Source of the DNA: Saccharothrix espanaensis DSM 44229
GTDB taxonomy: Bacteria; Actinomycetota; Actinomycetes; Mycobacteriales; Pseudonocardiaceae
Direction: 5' to 3'
Assembly (NCBI RefSeq): GCF_000328705.1
Contig: NC_019673.1
Coordinates: 3,782,001-3,846,000 of the forward strand
Length of the DNA: 64,000 nt
The notes beneath the pieces are model-generated. The model searched no databases. It was given only the letters and a program-made list of their open reading frames with translations, and was not told the origin of the DNA. The translations under genes were made by a program, and so were the position numbers. Below, piece after piece: positions 41,162 through 49,590 of this stretch (position 1 is the first letter of the stretch; each line of letters opens with the position of its first letter).

Positions 41162-41704
41162 GTGACGATGAGTCGAGAGCAGATGCTGCGCGCGGCAGCC
41201 GACTTCCTCGGTCGACGTCCCAACGCCACCCAGGACGAGGTGGCCAAGGCCGTCGGGGTCAGCCGCGCCACGCTGCACCGCCACTTCGCCGGGCGCGGTG
41301 CGCTGCTCACGGCCCTGGAGCACCTCGCCGTCGAGCAGTTGGGCGAGGCGCTGGACGCCGCCCACCTCGACGAGGGTCCGGCGGCCGACGCGCTGCGCCG
41401 CCTGGTCGCGGCCTGCGAACCGGTCGCCCCGTACCTGGCGCTGCTCTACTCGCAGAGCCAGGAGATCGACCCCGGGCAGGGCCCGGACGCCTGGGTCGAC
41501 ATCGACGCCCGGATCGTGGAGCTGTTCCGGCGCGGCCGGGAGACCGGCGAGTTCGGCCCGGACCTGACCCCCGCGTGGCTGACCGACGCGTTCTACGGCC
41601 TGGTGGTCGGGGCGGCGTGGTCGATCCAGGCGGGCCGCGCGGCGTCCCGGGACTTCACGACCATGATCACCGACCTGGTGCTGCGCGGGATCGCCCGCCC
41701 CTGA
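41162..41704 (+). CDS. TetR-family repressor of the adjacent exporter
   Basis: The 180-residue protein has the TetR helix-turn-helix at residues 5-50 (QMLRAAADFLGRRPNATQDEVAKAVGVSRATLHRHFAGRGALLTAL). The C-terminal domain has LLYSQSQEIDPG and a TPAWLTDAFYGLVVGAAWSI segment. GTG 41162 and ATG 41168 are both possible starts; a -10-like TACACT just upstream suggests a leaderless mRNA beginning at the GTG. Likely represses itself and the divergent MFS pump. Confidence 0.87.
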   Translation: MTMSREQMLRAAADFLGRRPNATQDEVAKAVGVSRATLHRHFAGRGALLTALEHLAVEQLGEALDAAHLDEGPAADALRRLVAACEPVAPYLALLYSQSQEIDPGQGPDAWVDIDARIVELFRRGRETGEFGPDLTPAWLTDAFYGLVVGAAWSIQAGRAASRDFTTMITDLVLRGIARP

Positions 41705-41817
41705 GGCGCGAACGGCGGTCCGCCGGGTTCGGTCGAGAGGCCCCGGAACGGGGGCGCGGGCCCGTACACTTCGCGAGTAGTCGAGCGTTCACGTCCGGTG
41801 ATGGCGGGGGAGTGGGG

Positions 41818-43338
41818 ATGTCCGGCGGATTCACCGCGCTCACCCCCGACGACCCGCGCGAGGTCGGCGGGTACGTGTTGCGGGCCCGGCTGGGCGTCGG
41901 CGGGATGGGGCGGGTCTACCTCGCGTTCAGCCCCGGCGGTCGGGCGCTGGCGGTCAAGGTCGTGCGGTCCGAGCACGCCGAGGACGAGGAGTTCCGGCGG
42001 CGGTTCGCGCAGGAGGTGGCGGCGGCCCAACGCGTTCAAGGTCTGTACACGGTGCCCGTCGTGGACGCCGACCCCGGTGCCGCGCTCCCGTGGCTGGCCA
42101 CCGCCTACGTGCCCGGTCCGTCCCTGCGGCACGCCGTGCACGAGCACGGGCCGTTCCCCGAGTCCGCCGTGCTCCGGCTGCTTGCCGGCGTCGCCGAAGG
42201 CTTGGTGGCGGTGCACGCGAGCGGCGTCGTGCACCGCGACCTGACCCCGGCGAACGTGCTGCTCGCCGAGGACGGGCCCCGCGTCATCGACTTCGGCATC
42301 GCCCACGCCGCGGCGGCCACGTCGTTGACCCGCACCGGGATCAGCGTGGGCACGCCCGCGTTCATGGCACCGGAGCAGGTGCGGGGGCGGTCGGTCACGC
42401 CCGCCGTGGACGTGTTCGCGCTCGGTCACCTGGCGGTCTTCGCGGCCACCGGCCGGTCCGCGTTCGGCGAGGGCAACCGCGAGGCGATGTTCTTCCGGAT
42501 CCTCGGCGAGCCGCCGGACCTGGCGGGCTGCCCCGAGCGGATCCGGCCGCTCGTGCTGCGCTGCCTGGCCAAGGAGCCCGCCGAACGGCCGTCGCCCGGC
42601 GAGGTGCTGGCGCAGGTCGCCGGACTGGCCGGGCCCGCGTCGCCGGGCCGTTGGCTACCCGCGCCGGTCGCCGCGTCCCTGCCCGCCTACGACGCCTCCG
42701 CCCACCGCTCCACGACCGCCGCCCCGGACGTCACCGCAGGCTCGGGCACCAGGGTCGACCACGCGCCGACCGGCTTCGACGGGACCCGGGTCGACCACCG
42801 CCCGGCGGCGTACCCGCCCGCCCAGGTCGGCTACCGCTCCACGCGGACGCCGCCCGGCCACGGCAGCGGGCGCGGCGCGCTGTTCACCGGCTTCGCGATC
42901 ATCGCCGCCGCGCTGCTGGTGCTGGCCCTCGGTCCGGGCAAGGTCTGGGACACCGCGACCGGCCTGTTCGACGACGCGGGCGCGACCACCACGACGGTCG
43001 CGACCACCACGGCCGAGCCGCCGGCCACACCCGTCGACACGCTCGCCGCGGGCTGCGCGGAGGCCATCGAGAGCATCACCGCGTTCAAGGAACTGCCCCG
43101 CAGCGGCGACTGGACCTCCGGCGTGGCCGGGTTGCAGCACCTGGCGACCGGTCTCGCCGCGGCCGGCCGGGCCGCGACCAACACCGAGGTGCGCGCGGCG
43201 GTGGAGAGCATGGCGACCGACCTGACCACGGCGCTCGGGCACGGCCTGACCGGCGACGGCGAGCAGTTCCTGGCGATGCTGGACAAGATCGCCACCGATG
43301 GTGACGCGCTGATCACCGCGTGCCAGGGCACCCGCTGA
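41818..43338 (+). CDS. Membrane Ser/Thr protein kinase with variant catalytic loop
   Basis: The 506-residue protein starts at ATG 41818 behind a GGGGGAG site. The kinase domain (15-270) has GVGGMGRVYLA, the ALAVKVV lysine, DFGIAHA and GTPAFMAPEQVRG. The catalytic loop reads HRDLTPANVLL: the Lys two residues after the catalytic Asp is Thr, a variant seen in many actinobacterial kinases. A Ser/Pro-rich juxtamembrane linker leads to one membrane helix (ALFTGFAIIAAALLVLAL) and a small extracellular domain with two Cys (GCAEAIESI and ITACQGTR). It likely transduces an envelope signal. The following 76-aa gene is 46 bp away and may be cotranscribed. Confidence 0.9.
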   Translation: MSGGFTALTPDDPREVGGYVLRARLGVGGMGRVYLAFSPGGRALAVKVVRSEHAEDEEFRRRFAQEVAAAQRVQGLYTVPVVDADPGAALPWLATAYVPGPSLRHAVHEHGPFPESAVLRLLAGVAEGLVAVHASGVVHRDLTPANVLLAEDGPRVIDFGIAHAAAATSLTRTGISVGTPAFMAPEQVRGRSVTPAVDVFALGHLAVFAATGRSAFGEGNREAMFFRILGEPPDLAGCPERIRPLVLRCLAKEPAERPSPGEVLAQVAGLAGPASPGRWLPAPVAASLPAYDASAHRSTTAAPDVTAGSGTRVDHAPTGFDGTRVDHRPAAYPPAQVGYRSTRTPPGHGSGRGALFTGFAIIAAALLVLALGPGKVWDTATGLFDDAGATTTTVATTTAEPPATPVDTLAAGCAEAIESITAFKELPRSGDWTSGVAGLQHLATGLAAAGRAATNTEVRAAVESMATDLTTALGHGLTGDGEQFLAMLDKIATDGDALITACQGTR

Positions 43339-43384
43339 CCGCCTCGCCGTTGATCAGGCTCGGTGGAGTGGAGAGGGGGCCGGC

Positions 43385-43615
43385 GTGACCGACGAGGAAC
43401 TGGTGGTCGAGTTCGCCCTGACCCGCCTGGACCACCCGGAGGTCGACCTGGAGGAGGTCGCCGCGCTGACCGTCCGGCGGATGGGCTCCGACCGGGTGCT
43501 GGAGTTCGCCTCCCGCAACCTGGCCAGCAGGGGCGAGTTGCGCGGCGCGCTGTTCCCGTCGGCGGTCGAGCACGTGCTGCGGGTCGTGCTGACCGTGCGC
43601 GGCCCGGCCGACTGA
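43385..43615 (+). CDS. Small hypothetical protein
   Basis: The 76-residue, acidic, helix-rich protein starts at GTG 43385 behind GAGAGGGGG. It reads MTDEELVVEFALTRLDHPEVD and has no cysteine, membrane segment or known motif. It lies 46 bp after the kinase gene and could be its partner, but there is no direct evidence. Confidence 0.65.
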   Translation: MTDEELVVEFALTRLDHPEVDLEEVAALTVRRMGSDRVLEFASRNLASRGELRGALFPSAVEHVLRVVLTVRGPAD

Positions 43616-43633
43616 CCCACTTCGCCCCTTGTG

Positions 43634-43649
43634 CTGGAGTGCGCTCCAG
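43634..43649. promoter_or_regulatory. 16-bp dyad upstream of LLM oxidoreductase
   Basis: CTGGAG-TGCG-CTCCAG has perfect 6-bp arms. TAGGCT (43654-43659) follows as a possible -10, 6 nt before GTG 43666, so the mRNA may be leaderless. The dyad would then cover the -35 to -10 spacer, a repressor or MerR-like activator position. Confidence 0.5.
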
Positions 43650-43665
43650 CTCTTAGGCTGCGGGG

Positions 43666-44535
43666 GTGCGCTTGGGAATCCACGTCATCGAATTCACCGT
43701 CCCGACCGGTGCGGCCGGCATCGCGCCCGAACTGGCGCGGGTGGCCGAGGCGGCGGACGCCGCCGGCGTCGCCCGGTTGTCCGTGATGGACCACTTCTTC
43801 CAGATGGAGGGGTTCAAGCCGGCGACGGACCCCATGCTGGAGGGCTACACGACCCTCGGCTTCCTCGCCGCCCACACCACCGACGTGCAGCTGGGCCTGC
43901 TCGTCACCGGCGTCACCTACCGGCACCCCGGCCTGCTGGCCAAGATCGTGTCCACAGTGGACGTGCTCTCCGGCGGCCGGGCCGAGCTCGGCATCGGCGC
44001 CGCGTGGTACGAGCGCGAGCACCTCGGGCTGGGCGTGCCGTACCCGGCGGTGGCCGAGCGGTTCGAGCGGCTGGAGGAGGCGTTGCGGATCTGCCTGCAG
44101 ATGTGGGACCCGGAGGACAACGGGGCCTTCGAGGGCAAGCACTACCGGCTCGCCGAGACGCTCTGCTCGCCGCAGCCGATCCGCCGGCCGCCGATCCTGA
44201 TCGGCGGCGGGGGCGAGAAGAAGACGCTGCGGATGGTCGCCCAGTACGCCGACGCCTGCAACCTGTTCGGCGGCGACAAGGACCAGGTGCGGCACAAGCT
44301 CGACGTGCTGCGCGGGCACTGCGACACGTTCGGGCGCGACATCGCCACCATCGACAAGACCCTCACCTACCGGCCCGCGCCCGAGGTCGACACGCTGGAC
44401 GACTTCGTGCGCGACGTGGCCGACTACGCGGAACTGGGCATCGACACGGTGATCCTCGTGCCGCCGGGTGACGCGCCCGCGCGGTGGGTGGAGCAGGTCG
44501 CCGCGCCGCTGGTGCCGCGCCTCAAGGACCTGTAA
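43666..44535 (+). CDS. LLM-class F420-dependent oxidoreductase
   Basis: The 289-residue protein starts at GTG 43666. It is a luciferase-like TIM barrel: RLGIHVIEF, SVMDHFFQMEG, VQLGLLVTGVTYRHPGLLAKIVSTVDVLSGGRAELGIGAAWYEREH (the F420-family hallmark), and PPILIGGGGEKKTLRMVAQYAD. Such enzymes move hydride between F420 and small organic substrates. The substrate is not known. It is closed by a very strong terminator and is not part of the downstream cluster. Confidence 0.88.
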   Translation: MRLGIHVIEFTVPTGAAGIAPELARVAEAADAAGVARLSVMDHFFQMEGFKPATDPMLEGYTTLGFLAAHTTDVQLGLLVTGVTYRHPGLLAKIVSTVDVLSGGRAELGIGAAWYEREHLGLGVPYPAVAERFERLEEALRICLQMWDPEDNGAFEGKHYRLAETLCSPQPIRRPPILIGGGGEKKTLRMVAQYADACNLFGGDKDQVRHKLDVLRGHCDTFGRDIATIDKTLTYRPAPEVDTLDDFVRDVADYAELGIDTVILVPPGDAPARWVEQVAAPLVPRLKDL

Positions 44536-44546
44536 GTCCTCGCCAG

Positions 44547-44591
44547 AACGCCCCCCGTCGGTCCGCAGTGGACCGGCGGGGGGCGTTTTGG
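44547..44591 (+). terminator. Strong Rho-independent terminator
   Basis: An 11-bp outer stem (AACGCCCCCCG at 44547-44557, CGGGGGGCGTT at 44577-44587) encloses an inner CGGTCC/GGACCG stem and is followed by TTGG with TTTT spanning 44586-44589. It lies 11 bp after the LLM stop. Confidence 0.85.
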
Positions 44592-44743
44592 CGTTCCGCC
44601 GGGAGTCGTCCGAACGGGTGGTGTCCTGGCGCGTCGGGCTCCTCGATCGAGGGATTCCGCAGGGCTGTGTGGTGACCTGGCCGCCCGTCACCGACGTCGG
44701 TGACGGGCTTTCCCGAACCACACCGCGCCGAGGAGATCCACCC

Positions 44744-45193
44744 ATGTCCACCACCGAATCGACCGTGTCCGAAGTGGAAGCCGCGGTGCGCGGCACGCTG
44801 GCCGCGCACAAGTCGATGTACCTGGCCACGTCCGGTGGCGACGGCCCCTGGGTGGGTGGCGTCTACTTCGCCGAGGTCGACACCTTCACCCTGGTGCTCG
44901 TGCTGGAGGACAGCGGTCGGACGCTGGCCGCGGTGCGGGAGAACCCGGTGGTGGCGCTGGTCGTGTCGACCGGCTCCCCGGCGCAGCCGTTCCTCCAGGC
45001 GCGGGCGGTGGCCGAGGTGGTCGACGGGGAGTGGGACGCGCGGGTGCGCGAGCGGCTGGTGGCCAAGGTGCCCGAGGCCGCGCCGTTCCTGGCGTACCCG
45101 ATCCGGGCGGTCCGCCTGTCGGTGACGTCGTGGCGGATCACCGACCTGCCCAACGGCTGGCTGCCCGGCCGCGAACTCACGCCCACCGCCTGA
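44744..45193 (+). CDS. Pyridoxamine 5'-phosphate oxidase-like (split-barrel) protein
   Basis: The 149-residue protein starts at ATG 44744 with GAGGAG upstream. It has the PPOX/FMN split-barrel pattern: VRGTLAAHKSMYLATSGGDGPWVGGVYFAEVDTFTLVLVLE, then REN-PVVALVVSTGSPAQPFLQARAVAEVV. Members bind FMN, F420 or haem; the ligand here is not evident. It lies just before the biosynthetic operon on the same strand but is separated from it by 643 bp. Confidence 0.8.
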   Translation: MSTTESTVSEVEAAVRGTLAAHKSMYLATSGGDGPWVGGVYFAEVDTFTLVLVLEDSGRTLAAVRENPVVALVVSTGSPAQPFLQARAVAEVVDGEWDARVRERLVAKVPEAAPFLAYPIRAVRLSVTSWRITDLPNGWLPGRELTPTA

Positions 45194-45836
45194 CGGAAAG
45201 AACGAGCCCGCCGCCCGGGACCGACTCGTCCGGTGGGCGCACGGGCCGGTGCCCGCGCGCCCACCGTCCGCGTTGTCCGGGCAGGACGGTGGCCGAGTCC
45301 GGACAGGACGGTCACGCGGCCCGCACCGGCCGAGGCATCCCATGTTTGCCCTTCACCAGGTGCGATCTATATCCGACAGTTCACGGCAAATGTGGCGTGG
45401 ATCTCCCAAAGATGGCGTATCCGGTCGGCGGTGCCCGGACGAGCTGATTCGGCGATAGGTTCCGGTATCTGTCGAGGCGCCAGTTCATGAGTGATCTTCG
45501 GTGTGGTTCCGGTGAAATGCGCGGGCCTGTTGCCGCAGTTCGGGGCATTGCGCAATACGGTTGTTCGAAGTCCGCGGTTGACCTGATCGTCCGCGTCGAT
45601 GCGACCATTCGGACCAGTCGTGGTGGACCCTTGTAGCGCTCTTCACCGCCGTGATAGCGTCCCGCCTGCTCACTGGGGAATGAGCGTGCTACCCGGGGTA
45701 CGTCGACCGGGGACCGCCGGCTGGGAGATATGTGATCATTTGTGTTGCGCTCATAAAAGTGCGTGTTGTGGGTGTGGGTTGCGCGGGTGGGTCCCGGGCG
45801 TTGGGGTAGGTCGAGCCGCGGACACGGGGACTGACG
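45194..45836. promoter_or_regulatory. Control region of the biosynthetic operon
   Basis: The 643 bases before the first cluster gene are much richer in A/T from about 45350 to 45780 than the rest of the window, typical of a regulated promoter. GTCCGGGCAGGACGGT (45275-45290) and GTCCGGACAGGACGGT (45297-45312) form a 16-bp direct repeat, 22 bp apart start to start, each containing a GTCC/GGAC dyad. TACCC-G-GGGTA (near 45692) is a smaller dyad. No credible gene is present. I cannot place a single promoter confidently. Confidence 0.5.
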
Positions 45837-47096
45837 ATGTCTTTGGTCGTTGTTTACGATAAAGGTGCTGTTTCACCGGTCGACATCCTGCGCAGGGTCT
45901 CCGTTCCCCTGCTGGTGGTGCTCGCGCCGTCCGAGCACGCCCGGCGGATGCGCCCGCTGTTCGCCGAGTCCTGCCTGGCGGTCCACGACCTGGCCGAGGA
46001 GGACCTGGCGGCCCGGCTGCTGGCCCACCGACCGGCGGGGATCCAGACCTTCAGCGAGCCGATGCTGGGTGCGACCTCGGAGTTGGCCGCGGCGCTCGGC
46101 CTGCCGTTCCACGACGCGCGGACCGTCCGGCTGTTCACCGGCAAGGCCGAGCAGCGCAGGCGATTGCGCGAAGCCGGCGTCGACCGGACGGTGTCGGTCA
46201 CGCTGACCGACCTCGCCGACTGGCCGGGCGCGCTCGCCCGGACCGGTCTGCCGGTGGTGGTGAAACCCGAGCGCGGGGTCGCCAGTCGCAACACCGTGCT
46301 GGTGCGCGATGCCGACGCCGGTCGCCGGATCGTCGGCCCGATCATCGCCGAAGAAGGCGTGGTCGTGGTGGAGGAGTATTTACCCGGAATCGTCGTCCCG
46401 GAGCCGTGGGGCGACTACGTTTCGGTGGAAACGGTGGTCCAGCGCGGCGCGGTCACGCACCTCGCGGTCACCGGTAAACTCCGGCTCGCCCCGCCGTTCC
46501 GGGAGTGCGGCCAATTCTGGCCGGCCCGGCTCGACCGCACCGCGCAGGACGAGGTGCGCGCGTTGGCCGACGGCGCGGTCAAGGCGCTCGGCGTCGACTC
46601 GGGCATTCTGCACACGGAAATAAAGCTCACCCCGGCCGGACCGCGCATTATCGAGGTCAACGGGCGGGTCGGCGGGTTCATCCCGGAATTGGCCCGGCAC
46701 GCCGCCGGAATCGACCTGGTGGACGTCGGCGCGCGACTCGCGCTGGGCGAGCCGGTCGACCTCCCGCCGGTCGAACCGGACCGGATCTACTTCCAGTTCA
46801 CCACGCCCGCGCCGGTCGAGGCCGGCGTCGTCACCCGGGTCTGCCGGCAGGCCGACCTCGCCGACGTCCCCGGGCTGGTCGGGTTCACCCCGTTCGTCCG
46901 GCGCGGCGACGCGGTCGGCGGGTTCGGCACCCAGGACCTCAACCTGGTCTCGGTGGAGGCCCCCGACCACGACGCCCTGGCCGCCGTCGTCGAGACGCTG
47001 CTGGACGCGATCGTGCACGAGTTCGACCTCTCCGGACGGCGGACCGTCCACAGTGCCCGCGACCTGGTCTACAACACCCTGGAGAACACCCGATGA
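45837..47096 (+). CDS. ATP-grasp ligase, first gene of the cluster
   Basis: The 419-residue protein starts at ATG 45837 after GGGGACTG. It has an ATP-grasp fold like carbamoyl-phosphate-synthase-type amino-acid ligases: an N-terminal Rossmann-like domain, then LPVVVKPERGVASRNTVLV (nucleotide lysine), VVVEEYLPG, and the metal site EIKLTPAGPRIIEVNGRVGG. These enzymes make acyl-phosphates from carboxylates and join them to amines (dipeptides, amides). In this cluster it would form an amide or activate an amino acid. Its stop overlaps the RidA start by ATGA, so the genes are coupled. Confidence 0.88.
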   Translation: MSLVVVYDKGAVSPVDILRRVSVPLLVVLAPSEHARRMRPLFAESCLAVHDLAEEDLAARLLAHRPAGIQTFSEPMLGATSELAAALGLPFHDARTVRLFTGKAEQRRRLREAGVDRTVSVTLTDLADWPGALARTGLPVVVKPERGVASRNTVLVRDADAGRRIVGPIIAEEGVVVVEEYLPGIVVPEPWGDYVSVETVVQRGAVTHLAVTGKLRLAPPFRECGQFWPARLDRTAQDEVRALADGAVKALGVDSGILHTEIKLTPAGPRIIEVNGRVGGFIPELARHAAGIDLVDVGARLALGEPVDLPPVEPDRIYFQFTTPAPVEAGVVTRVCRQADLADVPGLVGFTPFVRRGDAVGGFGTQDLNLVSVEAPDHDALAAVVETLLDAIVHEFDLSGRRTVHSARDLVYNTLENTR

Positions 47097-47509
47097 AGAA
47101 GACCGTGGACAACCCCGCCGGCGTCCCCGCCCCGCCGCCCGGCCGCTACTCGCACGTGGTGCGGCTGGAGGTCGGCGACAGCACGATCCTGCTGCTGTCC
47201 GGCCAGTGCTCGGTGGACGACGACCTGAACGTGGTCGCCCCGCACGACACCCGCGGCCAGTCCGAGCGCATCTTCGAGATCATCGGCAAGATCCTCGACG
47301 CCCACGGCGCGAAGTTCACCGACATCGTCAACATCCGCACCTACCTGACCGACATCGGCACCCGTGCCGAGTACGGCGAGGTGCGCCGCCGGTTCCTCGA
47401 CCCCGAGCAGCTGCCGACCAGCACCACGGTGGAGGTCTCGGCGCTGTTCCTGCCCGAGGCCGTCATCGAGGTCGAGGTCATGGCCGTGCTGCCGCGTTCC
47501 GGGGAGTGA
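47093..47509 (+). CDS. RidA/YjgF-family protein
   Basis: The 138-residue protein overlaps the ATP-grasp gene by 4 bp. RidA features are the SGQ motif in LLLSGQCSV, the ERIFEIIGKILDAHGAKFTDIVNIRTYLTD core with the substrate-binding Arg, and the LPTSTTVEVSALFLPEAVIEVE ending with the catalytic Glu region. RidA proteins hydrolyse enamines and imines made by PLP enzymes. Placed inside a biosynthetic operon it may act on an imine/enamine intermediate or as a chaperone of such a step. No PLP enzyme is seen in the visible cluster. Confidence 0.9.
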   Translation: MKKTVDNPAGVPAPPPGRYSHVVRLEVGDSTILLLSGQCSVDDDLNVVAPHDTRGQSERIFEIIGKILDAHGAKFTDIVNIRTYLTDIGTRAEYGEVRRRFLDPEQLPTSTTVEVSALFLPEAVIEVEVMAVLPRSGE

Positions 47510-47511
47510 GC

Positions 47512-48363
47512 GTGCCGCCCGCCAAGTCGACCGACGAGCGGTTCCGGGCCGCCGTCGAGACCCTGCGCGTGCCCGCGATGGGCACCGAGGTGGTCGCGCC
47601 ACTGCTGTCCTCGCTGCTCAAGCTGGTCCGCCCGCAGCGCGTGCTGGAGGTCGGGATGGGGTACACCACCCCGTTCCTGGCCTCGGCGCTGGCCGAGATC
47701 GCCGACGACGTCCGCGCCCAGGCGCCCGCGCTCGCCGCCAAGACCCGGCCCTACCTCGACCGCGACGCGGACCTGGACGACGAGTGGCTGTACGGGGAGC
47801 CCGCGCTGCTGGCCCCGGAGTTCTACAACGCCCCGTACCGGCCGCGGCTGGTGGCCGTGGACGACCTGTCCATCCCGGAGTCGTCGTCGTCCCGGGTGTG
47901 GGACGTGCTGCGCGACCTCGGGCTCGACGAGCTGGTCACGGTGGTCAACGCCGACCTGCGCGAGTGCGCCGAGCACTTCCCGCCGGACTTCGCGCCGATC
48001 GACTTCGCGTGGGTCGACGCGTGGGAGTGCCTGTACTTCTTCGACAACTTCTGGGACCTGATCGACCCGGACGGCGGCCTGGTCGTCATGCACTACCTCA
48101 AGACCTACCCGCAGGGGGAGGCGTTCCTGCGCTACCTGTCGGCGCAACTGGACGTCAACCCGCGCGAGTTCGAGATCGTCAACCTGGTGGAGCCGCACAA
48201 GCTCTCCCAGAACAGCCTGACGATCCTGCGGCGGACCAGCGGTGAGGTCAAGCGCGTGTACGCCAAGCCCAACTCCCGCATGGACTACGGCGACCGCCTG
48301 CGCGCGCAGGCCCGCACCCAGGCCGACGCCCACCCCTCCGAGATCCGGGAACTGACGCCGTGA
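47512..48363 (+). CDS. Class I SAM-dependent methyltransferase
   Basis: The 283-residue protein starts at GTG 47512, 2 bp after the RidA stop. Motif I is RPQRVLEVGMGYTTPFL. A DFAWVDAWECLYFFDNFWDLIDPDGGLVVMHYL stretch corresponds to the acidic and post-motif regions of O-methyltransferase-like enzymes. It could methylate a hydroxyl group. In methoxymalonyl pathways FkbG does this step, but this protein is not an obvious FkbG and its place far from the fkb-like genes weakens that reading. Confidence 0.8.
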   Translation: MPPAKSTDERFRAAVETLRVPAMGTEVVAPLLSSLLKLVRPQRVLEVGMGYTTPFLASALAEIADDVRAQAPALAAKTRPYLDRDADLDDEWLYGEPALLAPEFYNAPYRPRLVAVDDLSIPESSSSRVWDVLRDLGLDELVTVVNADLRECAEHFPPDFAPIDFAWVDAWECLYFFDNFWDLIDPDGGLVVMHYLKTYPQGEAFLRYLSAQLDVNPREFEIVNLVEPHKLSQNSLTILRRTSGEVKRVYAKPNSRMDYGDRLRAQARTQADAHPSEIRELTP

Positions 48364-49217
48364 CCGCCATCGCCTTGCTCGGCCAGGGCCGCATGGGCGT
48401 GCCCATGGCGGTCCGGCTCGTCGCCGCCGGACACCCGACCACCGTGTGGAACCGCACGCCCGACAAGTGCGCGACCGCCGGCGAACGGGGTGCGCGGGTC
48501 GCCGACAGCCCGGCCGACGCCGTCCGTGACGCCGATGTGGTCATCACGATGCTGCGCGACGCCGACGCGGTAGACGCCGTGCTGTCCGACGACACCGTGG
48601 CCGCCTTGCGCCCGGACGTCGTGCTGCTGGAGATGTCCACCATCGGACCCGACGCCGTACGGGCGTTGCGCGAGCGGCTGCGCGCGGACGTCGTGCTGCT
48701 CGACGCGCCGGTGGTGGGCAGCATCCCGCAGGCGACCGCCGGGGAGTTGCGGATCCTGGTCGGTGGCGCGGAGTCCGACGTGGAGCGCTGCGCGGACGTG
48801 CTGGCCGTGCTCGGGTCCGCGGACCGGGTCGGCGACCTCGGCGCGGGCGCGGCGGCGAAGCTGGTCGCGAACCTGGTCACGATCTCCGCGTTCGCGGTCA
48901 TCGGCGAGTCGCTGGCGCTGGGCGACCGGCTCGGCCTGACCGACGACCGGGTGCTGGACCTGCTGGCCAAGTCCGCCATCGGGGGCTTCTCCGAACGCGT
49001 GCGCGGCCGGCTCGGCACGACGCCGCCCGCGCAGTTCGGGCTGGGCCTGGCGGAGAAGGACCTGGCGCTGGTGCTGGCCGCCGGCGCGGACCCGGCCGGG
49101 GTCGCGGGCGCGGCGCACCAGAACTTCGCCGACGCCGTCGCGGCGGGGTTGGCCGGACACGACATCAGTGCGGTGGTCGCCGACATGCGATCACGCGCGC
49201 ACGCCATGGGGAACTAG
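48360..49217 (+). CDS. NAD(P)-dependent beta-hydroxyacid dehydrogenase-like reductase
   Basis: The 285-residue protein begins at GTG 48360 with a GTGA overlap. It is a 3-hydroxyisobutyrate-dehydrogenase or imine-reductase-like protein: LLGQGRMGVPMAVRLVAAGHPTTVWNRT (cofactor fold, with an Arg that may favour NADPH), DAPVVGSIPQATAGELRILVGG (substrate loop) and GAGAAAKLVANLV with the catalytic Lys. The family reduces or oxidises beta-hydroxy acids; some members reduce imines. With RidA two genes upstream, an imine-reducing role is possible. Confidence 0.87.
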   Translation: MTAIALLGQGRMGVPMAVRLVAAGHPTTVWNRTPDKCATAGERGARVADSPADAVRDADVVITMLRDADAVDAVLSDDTVAALRPDVVLLEMSTIGPDAVRALRERLRADVVLLDAPVVGSIPQATAGELRILVGGAESDVERCADVLAVLGSADRVGDLGAGAAAKLVANLVTISAFAVIGESLALGDRLGLTDDRVLDLLAKSAIGGFSERVRGRLGTTPPAQFGLGLAEKDLALVLAAGADPAGVAGAAHQNFADAVAAGLAGHDISAVVADMRSRAHAMGN

Positions 49218-49230
49218 GAGACGAGGGACT

Positions 49231-49590
49231 GTGAGCGCAGCGGCATTAGCGTACGAAGAGGTCGTCGTGCGGGTGCGGGAGATCTGGGCGGACGTGCTGG
49301 GCAGCGACTCCGCCGACGACGTCCCGCTGGAGGTCAACTTCCTGGAGTGCGGCGGGAACTCGCTGCTGCTGGTCATGCTCTGGGAGGAGTTGCAGCCGAT
49401 CGCGAGCCGGCCGGTGAAGCTCTCCGAGCTGTTCCACCACGGCACCGTCCGGGCGCAGGCCGAACTCCTGGTGGGAGCGCCGGTCGCGGAACCCGAGCCA
49501 CTGGCCGCGGTCACCGTCGTGGCGGACGCGAGCCCGCGCTCCCTGCTGGCCCAGCGGCGCGCCGCCGCGAGCAGCGGGGGTGTCGGTTGA
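49231..49590 (+). CDS. Stand-alone carrier protein (PCP/ACP)
   Basis: The 119-residue protein starts at GTG 49231 after AGGAGACGAGGG. The carrier fold occupies residues 5-85: VVVRVREIWADVLGSDSADDVPLEVNFLECGGNSLLLVMLWEEL. Ser44 in GGNSLL is the phosphopantetheine site. The C-terminal tail of about 35 residues is disordered and Ala/Val-rich. It overlaps the megaenzyme start by TTGA, so it likely donates a substrate to that protein. It may be loaded by the free adenylation enzyme or the ATP-grasp ligase. Confidence 0.88.
   Translation: MSAAALAYEEVVVRVREIWADVLGSDSADDVPLEVNFLECGGNSLLLVMLWEELQPIASRPVKLSELFHHGTVRAQAELLVGAPVAEPEPLAAVTVVADASPRSLLAQRRAAASSGGVG

Noticed and set aside
45599..45862. 87-codon frame with several Cys (CCAHKSACCGCG) before the cluster
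   Set aside because: No ribosome binding site, runs into the ATP-grasp gene in another frame, composition of non-coding DNA; not a credible leader or metallothionein.
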